From NCBI GenBank assembly GCA_933228895.1, contig OW121851.1, positions 124,853,624 to 124,917,623 of the forward strand: a stretch of DNA of 64,000 nt. Reading direction: 5' to 3'. This DNA is from Platycnemis pennipes. Its lineage: Eukaryota; Arthropoda; Insecta; Odonata; Platycnemididae. The position numbers were made by a program, and so were the translations under genes. Shown piece by piece: positions 34,601 through 46,015 of the stretch. Every line of letters begins with the position of its first letter. The stretch's first letter is position 1. Below the pieces are notes generated by a model. The model was not told the origin of the DNA, did no database searches, and saw nothing but the letters and a program-made list of their open reading frames with translations.

Positions 34601-36763
34601 AAGGATGAAGATTCGTTGTAATTACGTTCTTCAGGGTTGAATGATTTCGAAGTCGTTTTATTTCGTTTATTATATAATTTTTTATAAATTATTGAGAGAA
34701 ATTTAATTTTCTTGGCTAGCCTCTCTCAAGAGTGCTTACTGTTCTGGTATTAAACTTACCTATTGTCCCGAGTTTCGATATTCTATTGAAATATATGAAT
34801 TAGCGTCGCATTCAGAAATATTGGGGATTACCTACTATTGATCGTGCCACAGTTAATCTCATTTTTACAATTCTGCTCAGGGATTAAGAATAACCTCTCG
34901 CTTGCTGTGTCTGCGATTGCCTTTAGAAGTAGTATCAAATTGTATTGCAGTCAGCCTGTCATTATAGACAATACTCGAGGTTATGCCTTAACTCCAGTGC
35001 TACGATGTTTACAATAACTATCTCAATATTCCACTGGTATTTGTTGAAGTGGTATTTACTCTTCAATTTATCTAAAATCAGTTGTTTTTCCTGCAGAAGA
35101 TACTCTGAATTATGATTTTAACAAGTATCTACAATCAAAACAAACATTTTTTTTCTGCTTAAAAAAGCCTGGAGTTGGGTACTGGAACAAACTGAGAGTT
35201 TTTCCTAACATTCTATAGCGTGCTGTTGTTGGTGGATGCATAGGGCTTTAAGTCCACAAGGAATTCATCCTATTACATTGCCTCTTGGAGCTTAAGTATT
35301 CCTTTCTCTGTCCGCAAAGGAAAGATAGCATATTTTCACTCCTAGTTCCGGGGTCAACGTACCCCAGTACAATTCAGGTGTCGTACGTATGTATTACCAT
35401 TGCCTTCGTTAATATTTACCTGCATAAGCTGAACAGTTTCAGGCTTAATGTAGTCGAAGTAACATATATTCTATCAAACAATATACTCGCTTTTCATCAT
35501 GGTTTTCTTGAATATGGTCTCCCCCTTAACAAAATTTGTCATGCACCTAAAGATGCATGTGAGTTGAAACGCGCGGTGAATATAAAAATCTAGAATAGTG
35601 TGATTTTTGCTTGATTGAAATTAACCTACATATTTGTTTCACGTATCAATATTTATCTATCGTTTACGTACGGAATTATATACAGGTTTTATTAGGTGCT
35701 ACTACCCTCGGGAATATTAGGACTTGCAGGTCGGTATTCTCATGTCAATTGCCATGAGTGCGTTGCCATTTTCCTTTAGTATTACCTCTGTGTAGAAAAT
35801 ATTAAGCATTGTATTGGTTTCATTTGATGATAATTTGTTACATCCGGGGAATTACATGCCAATAATTACTCGGTTCTTCTAACCGAATATCAAAACTCGC
35901 AGGTTGCTATCCTCATGTAAATATTCAAGGTTCAGCATTATTTTTTCCCGATTCCCGCCCTGTTTATTTTCCAGCGACTAACTGTGGCTCAGATACGATA
36001 CCACGCGCTCGTCTCGCCTCTCCGCATTTCTTAAGGAGGTTGGCTCGCGACTGTTTGAGTCAAGGTGCCCAGGGAATCTTATTAATTTAAGTACGAGTAT
36101 ATGCCTGCTAAGTGATCCTTACTTCACAAAGAAAATTATTTAAGCTATTGAAAGTCGTAAGTATCACAAGAAATGCGATGGAAAGTCGAAGGATTTATTT
36201 TTTATGATAGTTTTAATCAGCTCGACGATGGAGTCAATTCAGCATTTACGTTACAGAAATAAATTCATGTACTCAATGAATTTACTAATGTATAACACCA
36301 GATTAATACTATCAAACGTCATGTTATAATATTTCTTGAAATATTTTTTAATATCTCTTTAGTAATCATATTATTCATACGCATACCATTTTGGCTACAG
36401 CGACCGCAGCGCCACTTGAAGTCAACTAACGCATTTCGTCTGCTATAAGGGCAGAAATTGGTGGATTAAACGAAAAATACGGTGGGTTTATGCCTTTTTT
36501 CGAGTCATTTTATTTATTGTGAAATTACGTGTAAAATATCAGTTTTCGCAAAAATGATATGTCACTATGGTATTTTTAAACGTTATATTCCCATGTGAAG
36601 GCCATTCTCGCCGTTAATCGTATGTAATGTCAAATGCAATTTGTTTAAAAAGGAGTATGGGTTGGTATAATTATATTTACTATATTAGATAGAGGACTTT
36701 ATTTCTATAAGTGCTGAAAATATAAAAAAATTGACATGACTTTCACTTTTCGGATCAACCTCC
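31601..36763. other. Long quiet AT-rich stretch
   Basis: More than 5 kb without an assignable gene or repeat. CATATGCATCG is present twice at 32180-32204. A CpG-richer patch lies at 35990-36060. Frames up to 102 codons (35285-35593) are unrecognised. The class of sequence fits intron interior. Confidence 0.4.
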
Positions 36764-37290
36764 TTAATCAAATCTGTTGGCCGGAGCAGCTTCGCACAAA
36801 TGCATTTTCCTCAGTCGCCCATTCACTCGTTGCTGTCCTTGTAAGAGTCGCGCGACATTGAGGACGGCACAGATGGCACCAAGATTTGGGCAACAGATGA
36901 GTGTTGCCTGGCGCCATCGAAGGCGCTTAGTCCGTTGGGGAGCGCCCTCTGTCTTGGTCCTTGTCCTTGTCGCCACTTCCTCGTATGGCATATTCCAAGG
37001 TTGGACTCGGGAGAGGGTCACCGGAAAACTTCCTGTTTCCATTTCGACCGTGTTGGGTGCTCTTGGCCATTTTGGTCGGCCCCCTCTTGTCGTTTTCATT
37101 CTTAATCCTTTCCGCCGAAACATCCCTTTCTCCTCCCCGTTCTTTCCTAGAGTGGTTCGACCTTTTTTATTACTTGATGCATCCAAAAATCATCGAGACG
37201 AACATTATTCTTGCGATAAAATTAACGCTGTAGTAAAAGTCACGTATGAGCCAAAGGTAAAAACCCATCTGCTGTTTACTATTTGATGTA
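36764..37290. other. GC-richer block open on both strands
   Basis: Frames of 169 codons (+, 36777-37286) and 140 codons (-, 36764-37186) overlap almost fully. I recognise neither. The + frame has a hydrophobic patch (VLVLVLVATSSYG), while the minus frame is rich in Arg and Lys. A decayed transposon or retained exon is possible. No flanking splice or promoter evidence favours either strand. Confidence 0.25.
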
Positions 37291-37985
37291 GTGTTCCCTG
37301 GTCTTACGGGAAAAAATGCTATCGTCGTACCACAATCCCGTCCCTCAATTTCTCACACAAATATTGTATTTCAAGAACTTAATACTTATGACTAATGTCC
37401 CTTAGAAAGGCACAACACTCTGAATATGGGCTATCCATGTTAGTATTTATTTGACTTTATGTGAGGAGCTTATGCTCGAAGGACTCGAAAATTATGAATG
37501 CTACGTTTCGATGCATCTTTAGAATTAAAATCAATTTCTGCCACTAAATCTAACAAGCTTTCATTGGATTACCACATTTGTCCGATCTTAATGGCAGTGG
37601 CAATTCGACACTCCTAAGCTTTGTGGATTTAAACCTGCAAACAGTTTCTATAACTGAGGAAATGCGAACATTGTATTATCTTTACAAAATTGACATTTTG
37701 TTCTGATACCAAGAATTTTTATTCACCTAAGTCAAGGACACTCATTCTCCCCTTTGAATCTGTGTATTATCAATTGTGTTTATACGAAAACGTGGCGTAT
37801 GAAGGCATGACTATAGTGCTGTAAATATCTAGAGAGCATCTTTCTTTTTACGCACCAAATTTATGAACACACGGAATAATTTTCGTTTTGAAATTCAAAA
37901 CCCTCTTAACCTACTGTGGAATGGAAGGAGACAAATTGCACTCGTGAACTTCGTAGCGTGATCAGCGTCGCGGAAAATATTCGAA
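37291..37985. other. Unassigned AT-rich DNA
   Basis: Nothing assignable. Confidence 0.4.
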
Positions 37986-38014
37986 GATGTGGCATTTGTG
38001 GTGGTTGTTCGGAG

Positions 38015-38080
38015 GGAGGTAGGGAGGGGATGTTTGGGGGTGGAGGAGGGCGTGGTGCGGTGCGGTTGGGTGGCGGTCTT
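38015..38080 (+). other. G-rich tract
   Basis: GGAGGGAGGTAGGGAGGGG and later GGGGG and GGAGGAGGG form a plausible G-quadruplex region. The frames crossing it on both strands are compositional. Confidence 0.5.
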
Positions 38081-38334
38081 TGGCGCCCTCCCAGCAGGTG
38101 GTGCTATTCCGATCGTTCGTGACGTTCGCGGTTACGCACGCTTCGTGCGCCCTTGGCCGGACGGACCCTTGTGAGCCTCTCTGCCACTTCCACTTCTCTA
38201 CCCTCTCTACTGTCTCCATCGTGACACTTTGTTACTGACTTACTGAATATCCCGTAGTTGTGCGTTTGTAGTTATTGGGGATAGCGACCGAGGACCTGCT
38301 CCACTTAATAGGAAAGTGGGGGAATTCGTTAGTG

Positions 38335-38600
38335 GCAAGGTATAGTGGTTAGAGTACTGACCTCTCACATGAAGAGCCCAAATCATGGTTGTGGAGGTTC
38401 TTTTTCATTGATTAAACTGCACGTACTTGAGTGTTTTGAGGAGAGCATTCGAGTACAGTACTCCGTCCGTCGGATGGGACGTTAAGCAGTGGTCTCCTTG
38501 GCGCATTCCGCTAATAGGAGGCTAATTCCGATGCCAGGTTTCTCACCACCTTTCCTCCTTTCCCTTCTATTCCCATCCTCGTACCTCTCCTCCAGGTCTG
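38335..38600 (+). mobile_element. SINE family A, near full-length
   Basis: The head is GGTATAGTGGTTAGAGTACT, with a degraded box B. The hallmark CCGTCCGTCGGATGGGACG lies at 38463-38481, then CTCCTTGGCGC, GGCTAATTCCGATGCCAGG and the TC-rich run. It abuts a family A copy in the opposite orientation. Confidence 0.8.
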
Positions 38601-38639
38601 AAGCGCCTGTGAGAGCATATACAGACTTGAAGACACGTG

Positions 38640-38935
38640 AATTATTAGAGGTAGGAGGTTACTAGGGAATGGAGGAAGGGAGGAGTGAAAGTAGTTGGAG
38701 TGCAGGCGTTAGCCTTCTCTTAAAGAAAGGCGCACAGGGGTTCACGGTTTGCCGTCTCATCCAACGGACGATACTGAATCGGAAACATTCTTTACACACT
38801 ACTGGAATGGAGTAGTACAATGAACATACCATACCAGTGCACCCATGAAAATTCTCAGTTACAGAGGAGATTTAATCAAACTCGGGACCTTGGGATGCGA
38901 GTCTAATATCCTGGCCACAACACCAATAACCACTT
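38640..38935 (-). mobile_element. SINE family A, minus strand
   Basis: On the minus strand, the head lies at 38930-38870 with box B-like GTCCCGAGTTTGATT. The hallmark follows as the complement of GTCTCATCCAACGGACG at 38753-38769. GGCGC and the GCTAATGCC block (complement GGCGTTAGCC, about 38708) come next. Together with 38335-38600 it forms a tail-to-tail SINE pair. Confidence 0.7.
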
Positions 38936-39535
38936 TGTTTTTTTGCCTTACTATCTTGTTTTTTCAGGTCTTTCTACGCGTGGAGAACGTTGATGCGTGG
39001 ATAGAGATTTCTTGTAAAACTTCTCAAATTCCCGGCATAAGGTCCATGAAGAATTCACTCAATGTATTGCGGTTTACAATTATAGTTCGTCTAGCATGAA
39101 ATGGTTATTAATTCTCTTACATCCCAAGAGTAATAATTTACGACTTCTCTTTAGTCTCCCTGGGTGTTTAGTCTTTCGCGTGTAAAATATTCACTGCACC
39201 ATAGCCTAAATAGCATGCGAAATTTGCCCTCAATAGCATACAAACCATTGTACTCTTTAAAATGCACTGGTAGATTTTAGCATATTTTAATTTATTTACA
39301 TTGGAAGCTGTGATTGAAAAAAGTTCATTTGTACTACACATCTCAAATATTCTGCTCAATGCAATGAACATCACTTGAAAGAAATTATGGCGGAAATCCT
39401 GTTCGTCAAAAATGGGAGACATTTGCCTTTTGTCTCCCATGATGCTCGCCTTTTTTTTCTCGTAGAGATGTCTTGTCAGAAGCTTGAGTTCGTACATCGT
39501 AATTCTCGCACAGTTCTCCGTGTAACACTCAAGCT
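38936..39535. other. Unassigned DNA with an acceptor-like tract
   Basis: CTTGTTTTTTCAGGTC at 38954-38969 looks like a 3' splice site, but I see no coding exon after it. The rest is AT-rich. The 109-codon minus frame (39168-39497) is unrecognised. Confidence 0.35.
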
Positions 39536-39850
39536 ATAACCTCCGCCGAAATATTTGTGTAAACAAGGATGCCTAACACCTCGGAGTCGCATAAGATTTG
39601 GTCGAAGCGTTCGGCTCTAAAAATGCGGAGATAATTCGGATTGGCCGCTCGCCCATTTACGGCCTCCGCGCAAATATTTCGCATCGTCGGAATTCTAAGT
39701 CGAGGTTCGCGCGGCGGGGTACTTGGACGGCGCCCGCGGAGCAGGAGATGGCGGTGATGGGGCAAATGCAGTAATTCTCGGAAAACCCCTCACTCGCCCG
39801 AGGAGAACGTCGGCGGTAAGGCGGGGAAGGTTCGATAGAGGTGATGCACG
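39536..39850. other. CpG-rich island
   Basis: Dense CpGs run from 39590 to 39835, including GTTCGCGCGGCGGGGT and CGGCGCCCGCGGAGC. It is sharply distinct from the AT-rich flanks. No convincing frame was found; a regulatory element is the more likely reading. Confidence 0.4.
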
Positions 39851-42590
39851 GGCTCGCTGTTCCTTTTCTCCAGTTGCGTTCTAGGTGGTTTGAATTTTTT
39901 TTTTAACTCCCGCATATTACGGTCGATGCGTATAAAGATAGAATCCCGTAGAGCAAGATTTAAAAACTAACCTTGAATAATAAGAGATCATAATAGGTAG
40001 CATTATATCTGGATAGATAAGGATAAAGTACCTACACAACCTACACAGATCGTGCTGAATCTGAAAAAAATTATTTTACTTTCTCCTGTTAACCGCGTCC
40101 TTGTGTTCAGTATTAATAACAATATTGATACAGAGAAGTAGTTGAAATACTTCGCAATATCGAATTACCTCTACCGGTTATGGCGTACATTTGCGCGATA
40201 ATAGAGTGCTCAAATGTTGTTTTCCCGGCTTATTGAATGAAGGAAGATTTCTTGGGTTTACTGCCGGGCTGTAGTGTAGTCTATCAGCGTAATTTCTAAG
40301 GTCAAGTTCTTATCATAAGTTAAAGTTTATAAACTATAATGTGACTGTTATCGGTCATCATATGCAACTGACATGAAAAGGATCAGTTTTAAAACCATAA
40401 TAACTTGCAAATATTAACTTAAAAAGTAACAAGTGCTCAATCTTAAAATGCTTAAGACATAGCATCTCTCATGCCTATTCTTAAGAGTACCGTAGTGAAT
40501 TGGATAAAACCCCTATGGATCAGAACCCTCACTCCCCCTATTGATTTCCCCTTCGTCCTTCTACCCCCTTCCTCATCTCTCTCCTACCCTCTCGTTCTTC
40601 CTTCAACATCCACGAACCGTCTGTAACTGCACCTCCATCCTTTATGCGTAGTTATTACTCTCCTTCAAGCGTTGGATCTTTTCCCATCTTCTCAAAGAGT
40701 ATGGCGGGACTTAAGATTGCTTGCTCTTATGTTCCTTAATTTTTGCGAAGGCTTCATAGAGTGAGATAGAAATATATTCGATCAGATGTCTCTGGTGGGA
40801 GGAGGAAAGTTGTGTGAGTCGATTATCATTAAAGCCTATCTTGCCACGAACCCGAGTTGATATTTTTTCTTTTTCATCCAATTAATATTTCATTCTGCGA
40901 AAATGCGACCAAAGCTTGGTATTGGTAATACTGCTTTTCCTTCTAATTCGGGTAGCGCACTTTGTTAATGCGAGACCGCACTTTGAATTCATAACCGTGG
41001 TGCTATAATTTTAGCTGTCCGAAAATTCCAAGATGATTCCCCATTTGCTCAACCTTTAATGAAGTTGTGAAGTCCATTTAGGGCGTCATTAGCAGCCTTA
41101 ATTCGCCACACGAGGCACGAGAACATCATTATAGTTCCATCTACTCTTCATATCCACCGGATGTAGCGGACTTGATTACGTCCAATGACACGGCTTATTT
41201 ATTCGCAGAGAGATCGTCCGTTCCATGGCGTGCATATGACTGCCTATTCTTCCTTTAATTGTGACTTTATTTCTTCTCCGGATTTTTTCTGAAAGTTTGG
41301 GTATCTTACAGTCAGATAAAGACGCATTAAAATCACACACATAGCACACATGAGAAACATTCTTGGCTCTGATATCGATCCTTTGCTTCTTTTGCAATTT
41401 TGGTGTAACCCTCTGCCTTACATAATGTAATCTTGAGATGGGGTGGTTTTATATTGTGAGAAAGAGTCTATACAGATTTAAGGATTTAACCTAAATTTTT
41501 CACGGGTGTTGTTTCACGATTTTGGGAAGCATTTCGTAGTTAAGTTGTGCCGGCTCATCGAGTTAATTACCCCGTGAGTCAGGTACACTTTCTCATTCAT
41601 TTTTAAATTAAATATTGCGGAGATTACTCGAAGCAATCGGGTCCCAAAAATCGAAGTCCTCATTAATCACTTTGGATAGGGAGTAAAGAATTTAGCCTTC
41701 TTTCATGTGTAAATGAGATGATATATGAAACGTTTGACTGTCTTGCATGATCGGAACGGAACGGTAAATATTTGTCAATAAGTTGGGCAGTGCCGGTGCA
41801 ATAAGGTCTGTCTCATTGGAGGGTGTCAGTCTCATGTGAAGTTTTTTTTGTTTCCTTGGTGAAATATTTTAAAATTTTCAAGTGTAAAACAACGTAGATA
41901 CGAAATGACGATTGCTACTAGACGTTAATGCACAATTGTTGTGGGTTCACCTCCAAAAGAAACACCTTTGCGGTGGCTTTCTGTTTAAAAAGCAGGTGTA
42001 CACGAACCGGGCCGCAAGCGTTGAAATAGTGAGATAGCTACGAATTTCCGGCGAGGAGTTTCAGATAGACTTTAAGAGTGAACTCGAAAGGGTTCAAGAC
42101 CCTCTAAAAACCCTAGTTAATAAGTTTTAAATGGTCTATAACGAGGAATATGAACCAATCAAGACCAGATGCTGGGTTGGCAGCCAGTATGTGTCCAGTA
42201 GGTCCAGCAGGAATTTTCACCCAGTGTTTCTGATTTTTATGCCTTGCTCTCCGATTTATGAACCCGGTTTACTACCGTCGAGTCTGATAAGTCTTAAAAA
42301 CTTGGACCTCGTCCAGTTTGTCTCAGGCGACCTTGAATCTATTAGCGCAGTTTCCTGCTCGCGTTGCCAACTTCTGTTATCTGAAAGTTATAATCGTTTA
42401 AATGAGTGTCAAATACAATGTATTTAAGTTCATAAGAGAATGCATTTGGAGAATCTTTAGTATCCTTGAATGTAGGAATTGGGCTAATTGCATCTCAATG
42501 ATGCAGGGTCTATTGATATGAAGGCTTCGAGTTTTATCCACGGAAGCAAATTAATGTGAATAAATTTTGTTCCGTTACTTGCTTTAAATG
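39851..42590. other. Unassigned AT-rich DNA
   Basis: No gene or assignable repeat. A T/C-rich patch lies at 40530-40620. Confidence 0.4.
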
Positions 42591-42594
42591 TCGA

Positions 42595-42650
42595 TCTTAG
42601 TTATATGCTACATATAACTAAGATGCTTAGTTATATGTTATAGCTAATTT
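42595..42650. repeat. Short perfect hairpin plus direct repeat
   Basis: CTTAGTTATAT, a five-base loop, and ATATAACTAAG form a perfect stem at 42597-42623. CTTAGTTATATG then appears again at 42627, giving three related 11-mers in 50 bases. Confidence 0.65.
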
Positions 42651-43169
42651 ATGCTAATGAGGATGGGCATTGCAAATAAATTAAAATAATTTGATCCCCT
42701 CTCACAGCACTCGATGTGTGTCAAGCCAATGTGCAATCTATATTTTTGTCTTTTAGAAGTTTTGTACGACCCTACTCCAAAAACTATTCCTTTTGGACCG
42801 TCATGTTCGGTGGTGGAGATGGCCATTCAGAATATATTTGGATGAAATGGCTGTAATATAAATACTGAGTCCGAACCGCGAAACTTCACTGGAAAAGGTC
42901 CAGCCGGCTCACAACCTTTTCTCGCGGGATCATAGTAGCATTTTACTCGTATAATGGAATCCACACCAGAACGGATGGGAAGACTGTGATTAATTGCCGT
43001 TCATATTTTGGAAAATATGAATGCATGATTTAATTAATGTAGTTATAAACATTCTTGACTAATTAATAATCAGCACTTTACTTTGTATATGCTAACAATA
43101 CATATATGTTACAATACATACAGTTATGCTTGTCTCATAAGTGCATTTTAAAACTAGTCTGAACATTTT
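42651..43169. other. Unassigned AT-rich DNA
   Basis: Nothing assignable. Confidence 0.4.
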
Positions 43170-43355
43170 CTAAAACGTATCATCATACATTTCAGTTACA
43201 TGTAAGAAGTGCTTGGACGGGCTAGTATTTGTGCATGCATGTACGGTATTAATTGTACATTCAATTCTCTCTAATTTCACATGCATGTTTGGTGATGATT
43301 CACTCCATGCCACACGTCCTTGTGGTGGCTTGCAGGGTAGTATGTAGGTGTAAAT
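43170..43355 (+). mobile_element. LINE family 1, 3' end
   Basis: CCACACGTCCTTGTGGTGGC, TTGCAGGGTAGTATGTAGG is the sense 3' terminus. GATGATTCAC and CACATGCATGTTTGG upstream match the UTR of the antisense copies. Confidence 0.75.
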
Positions 43356-44679
43356 TGACGTAAATGTGTCTCGCATCACCTATAAAATGAATTTATGCCT
43401 CGATGATGGAGATAGGAAAACTCTTGGGGTTGAACCGGAAGAGGATGGGAGGTGTTGATTCTTTGATTAAGACAGCCGGCCTGAGGTGAAGTTATGCAAG
43501 GTGGGAGGGAGGAGGGGTAGAGGCCATTGTACCGCGGTAGGTGACGTGGAAATCGAGCCGTGGGACTCTCTGACCCGTGGTGAGATTCCTCCCACTCCGC
43601 TCCTTCTCACGAGTGTTGATTTGAGCGTGTTTACGCCAATCGAGTCCTCTCCTTGTCCGAGGAAAGCCGCGCTGTTCCTTCACTAGATAATTAATACGAT
43701 ACACGAACAAATTTGTCGTAATCACTCTTACTGGTCAAACCCTTGGAAATTTATGCTATTAGACATCTCTGAATTTTATCGAATCCATGAATGTTGAAAT
43801 CAATATCCTTACTCAATGATATTCTCAATTCACTTATTTGTCTACCATTCATAAGTGATCTAAGTTTGGTACGGTCTATGATGCTATCCATAATTAATGT
43901 CCAGATATGAATGTCAATACTCTTGTAAATCTAATGATGTTGCGTCAATTGCGTATCATATTTCACATTTCAACCGCTCCAGATTGCTCTTCATGCATAC
44001 AGCTGATGTACATTGTAAATTTTATTTGATATTCAATTTGGAGTTGTATATTTTGAGATTTTTCTTCTGAGTGATTGTACCATTCAGTTGCGAAGCTTTG
44101 AATAAATGAGCTTTTCTTAAATTTTCAACCTTAATTCACTTTGGTTACTGTATTCTGGTTATCTTAATTTCGTCATTGACTATTGTAAATGTAGAAATTT
44201 ATTGATTACCGTTTTATGCTACCATGTTAATTATCTCCCTTATGGATGTGGCGAGATTTTATGCTGAAATGTTCAACAATATTGCTAAAATGCACAACGG
44301 GTTTTCATGAATTTTTTCTCAGTCAAGCTCATGAAAATGTGCAAATCAATTCCTTTATTTTTATTTGTTACTGATAGCTCATGTAGAAGACGTCGAGTAA
44401 AACGCGAAAAACACTCAGATCTCTGGATTCTGGTTACGGTTGAACGTCACCGCATTATTCGTCTCATGTATCCGTTAAATGGCCCAGAGGGTAATTGATA
44501 TTTCAGGATACTACTGATTAAATGGATATTTCCTTCGTTGTTCATCATTTGGAGACGTAAATGTTCGAAAGGAGAGGAAATGGAGGGCTGACAAGGAACC
44601 GGTCTTTCGCGTCTGTCCCGTCACGCCTCGTGCCTCGATGCCGAGGATTTCCCGAAGAAAGCGAAACTTGAAGAGCCTT
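43356..44679. other. Unassigned AT-rich DNA
   Basis: The patch 43480-43680 has higher GC, with opposed short frames. Nothing is assignable. Confidence 0.4.
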
Positions 44680-44712
44680 CCTCTCCTCTACCTCTCCTCT
44701 ACCTCTCCTCTT
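44680..44712 (+). repeat. Short pyrimidine tandem repeat
   Basis: CCTCTCCTCTA recurs with an 11-base period about three times, at the start of a C/T-rich patch that runs to 44920. Confidence 0.7.
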
Positions 44713-44959
44713 GAACGGCTCCTCTTTCCCTGTGGGAGGAGGTGCGGGAGGAAAAACCTCTCTCCCTCACTGGGGGAGCAACATCTTTCCATTGCTTTCT
44801 TCCTACCGTAAACGCGTTCCTCTCTCGCCTTCTGAAAGTCTTCGACGGTCGTTCTCATTCCGTTGTCGGTCTTTTATGCGGCTTCCACTCATTCCCCTCA
44901 CCCCTCGTTAACTTCTTGCTTTCCGCGGGTTTCTTTTTCTTCATTTCTACATTTACACC

Positions 44960-45390
44960 GACTAATTATTCTGAATGCGATGAAAAGCGATGTTACTATT
45001 CACTAGTCAAGCTCCACCTTGAATATGCAGCCAGTGTATGGGATCCGAATGAATTAGGTTTTGATCGGAGAGCTAGACAAATTGCATTGTAGAGCAGCTA
45101 GATTTGTTAAAAGGTTTAACGATATGTTTCGAAATGCATCAGAATTAATAGAAGAGTTAGGTGGGTTATCATTATCAAATCGTAGATTAAAGTACAGATA
45201 ATATCTTCTGCAAAAATTTAAATCCTATAGCTTTACTGAAGGTGTTAGATATATATTTAAAACCCCTGCGTATTATGGTAGATTTGTCCACATAAATACG
45301 ATTAGAGAGATAGAGTGTCGTACCGATAGATTTAAAATGCCATTTTCTCCCGTAGGTACTATAAGAGAACTCAATAGACAGCACATCAAA
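44960..45390 (+). pseudogene. LINE family 1 reverse-transcriptase C-terminus, degraded
   Basis: The + strand reads LVKLHLEYAASVWDP (about 44999-45045). After a frame shift it reads RAARFVKRFND, ELIEELGGLSLSNRRLKYR, stop, YGRFVHINTIREIECRTDRF and KMPFSPVGTIREL. LEYAxxVWDP, RRAARFV, LxxRR and the terminal RFKxxFxPxTI are the usual order at the C-terminus of arthropod CR1/Jockey-type non-LTR retrotransposons. At least one frameshift and one internal stop make it non-functional. The terminal motif ties this copy to the antisense fragments at 17815, 26815 and 54956. Confidence 0.88.
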
Positions 45391-45399
45391 GGGATAGGT

Positions 45400-45470
45400 A
45401 TCTATGTAGTACCTACCTAACCTGTTTGCATGCCACCGCAAGAGTATAGGGGAGATGGTGACTCCTCGTA
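45400..45470 (-). mobile_element. LINE family 1, terminal fragment
   Basis: TCTATGTAGTACCTACCTAA, CCTGTTTGCATGCCACCGCA and GGGGAGATGGTGACTCC retain the antisense 3' terminus. The fragment sits immediately after the sense LINE relic, so the two inserted independently, tail to tail. Confidence 0.5.
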
Positions 45471-45489
45471 AACTCTTCTATTGCAAGCA

Positions 45490-45590
45490 TCTAGCGAGTA
45501 GCCTGCTAGCCAACTCGAGGGTGTGTGGCAAGGGATGAACAATCACTGAGCGTTCCTTACTTGTATGCGTTACCTATTAGTTATATCAAT
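45490..45590 (-). mobile_element. LINE family 1, terminal fragment
   Basis: GTAGCCTGCTAGCCAACTCG, AGGGTGTGTGGCAAGGGATG is a second degenerate antisense terminus. TTGTATGCGTTACC after it matches the UTR start of the other copies. Confidence 0.5.
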
Positions 45591-45767
45591 ACTGTTGTGG
45601 GAGATTATGATTCAAGTCACTTGGGAATGGCACTAAAAAGTTCAATTTTTACGCAACATTGCGTGGAGCAATTCGAAAAGGAACTGCCCACATGCACTAA
45701 TTAAATCGTTCATGTAGACGATTATTAGACTATCGTTCATGTACACATGCGAAAATGTGGTAAAAAT

Positions 45768-46015
45768 TACTTCATTAATGAAGAAAGATCTGGTGCTTTC
45801 CTATCTGCTGCGTGAAGGTTTCTCGGGTCCTCCACCGGGTTATTGCGTCCATGTCTGCCGACGTTTCGATTCCCGACCCGGTCATCGTCTTCAGGGCTTC
45901 TGAATCAAAATTCAGAAGACCTGAAGACGATGACCGAGTCGGGAATCGAAACGTCGGCAGATATGGACGCAATAACCCGGTGGAGGACCCGAGAAACCTT
46001 TATACTTCATTAATG
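45768..46015. mobile_element. Foldback element with 13-base target duplication
   Basis: TACTTCATTAATG flanks the insert at 45768-45780 and 46003-46015. Inside lie a 32-base unpaired leader, then 93-base arms (45813-45905 and 45910-46002) that are almost perfect reverse complements around a 4-base loop. The right arm contains CTGAAGA (45921-45927) and, after a GAT/ATC stem, GAAACGTC (45948-45955), a hammerhead-like arrangement. It has no coding capacity. The duplication length argues for insertion by target-primed reverse transcription, not by a typical MITE. Confidence 0.85.

Noticed and set aside
38954..38969. Acceptor-like CTTGTTTTTTCAGGTC as a third recursive splice site
   Set aside because: The donor half (GGTCTTTC) does not fit GTRAGT, and no exon follows.
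44742..45092. 116-codon + frame as a gene
   Set aside because: Its first part is pyrimidine-rich noise. Only the last ~30 codons are meaningful, and these belong to the LINE relic.
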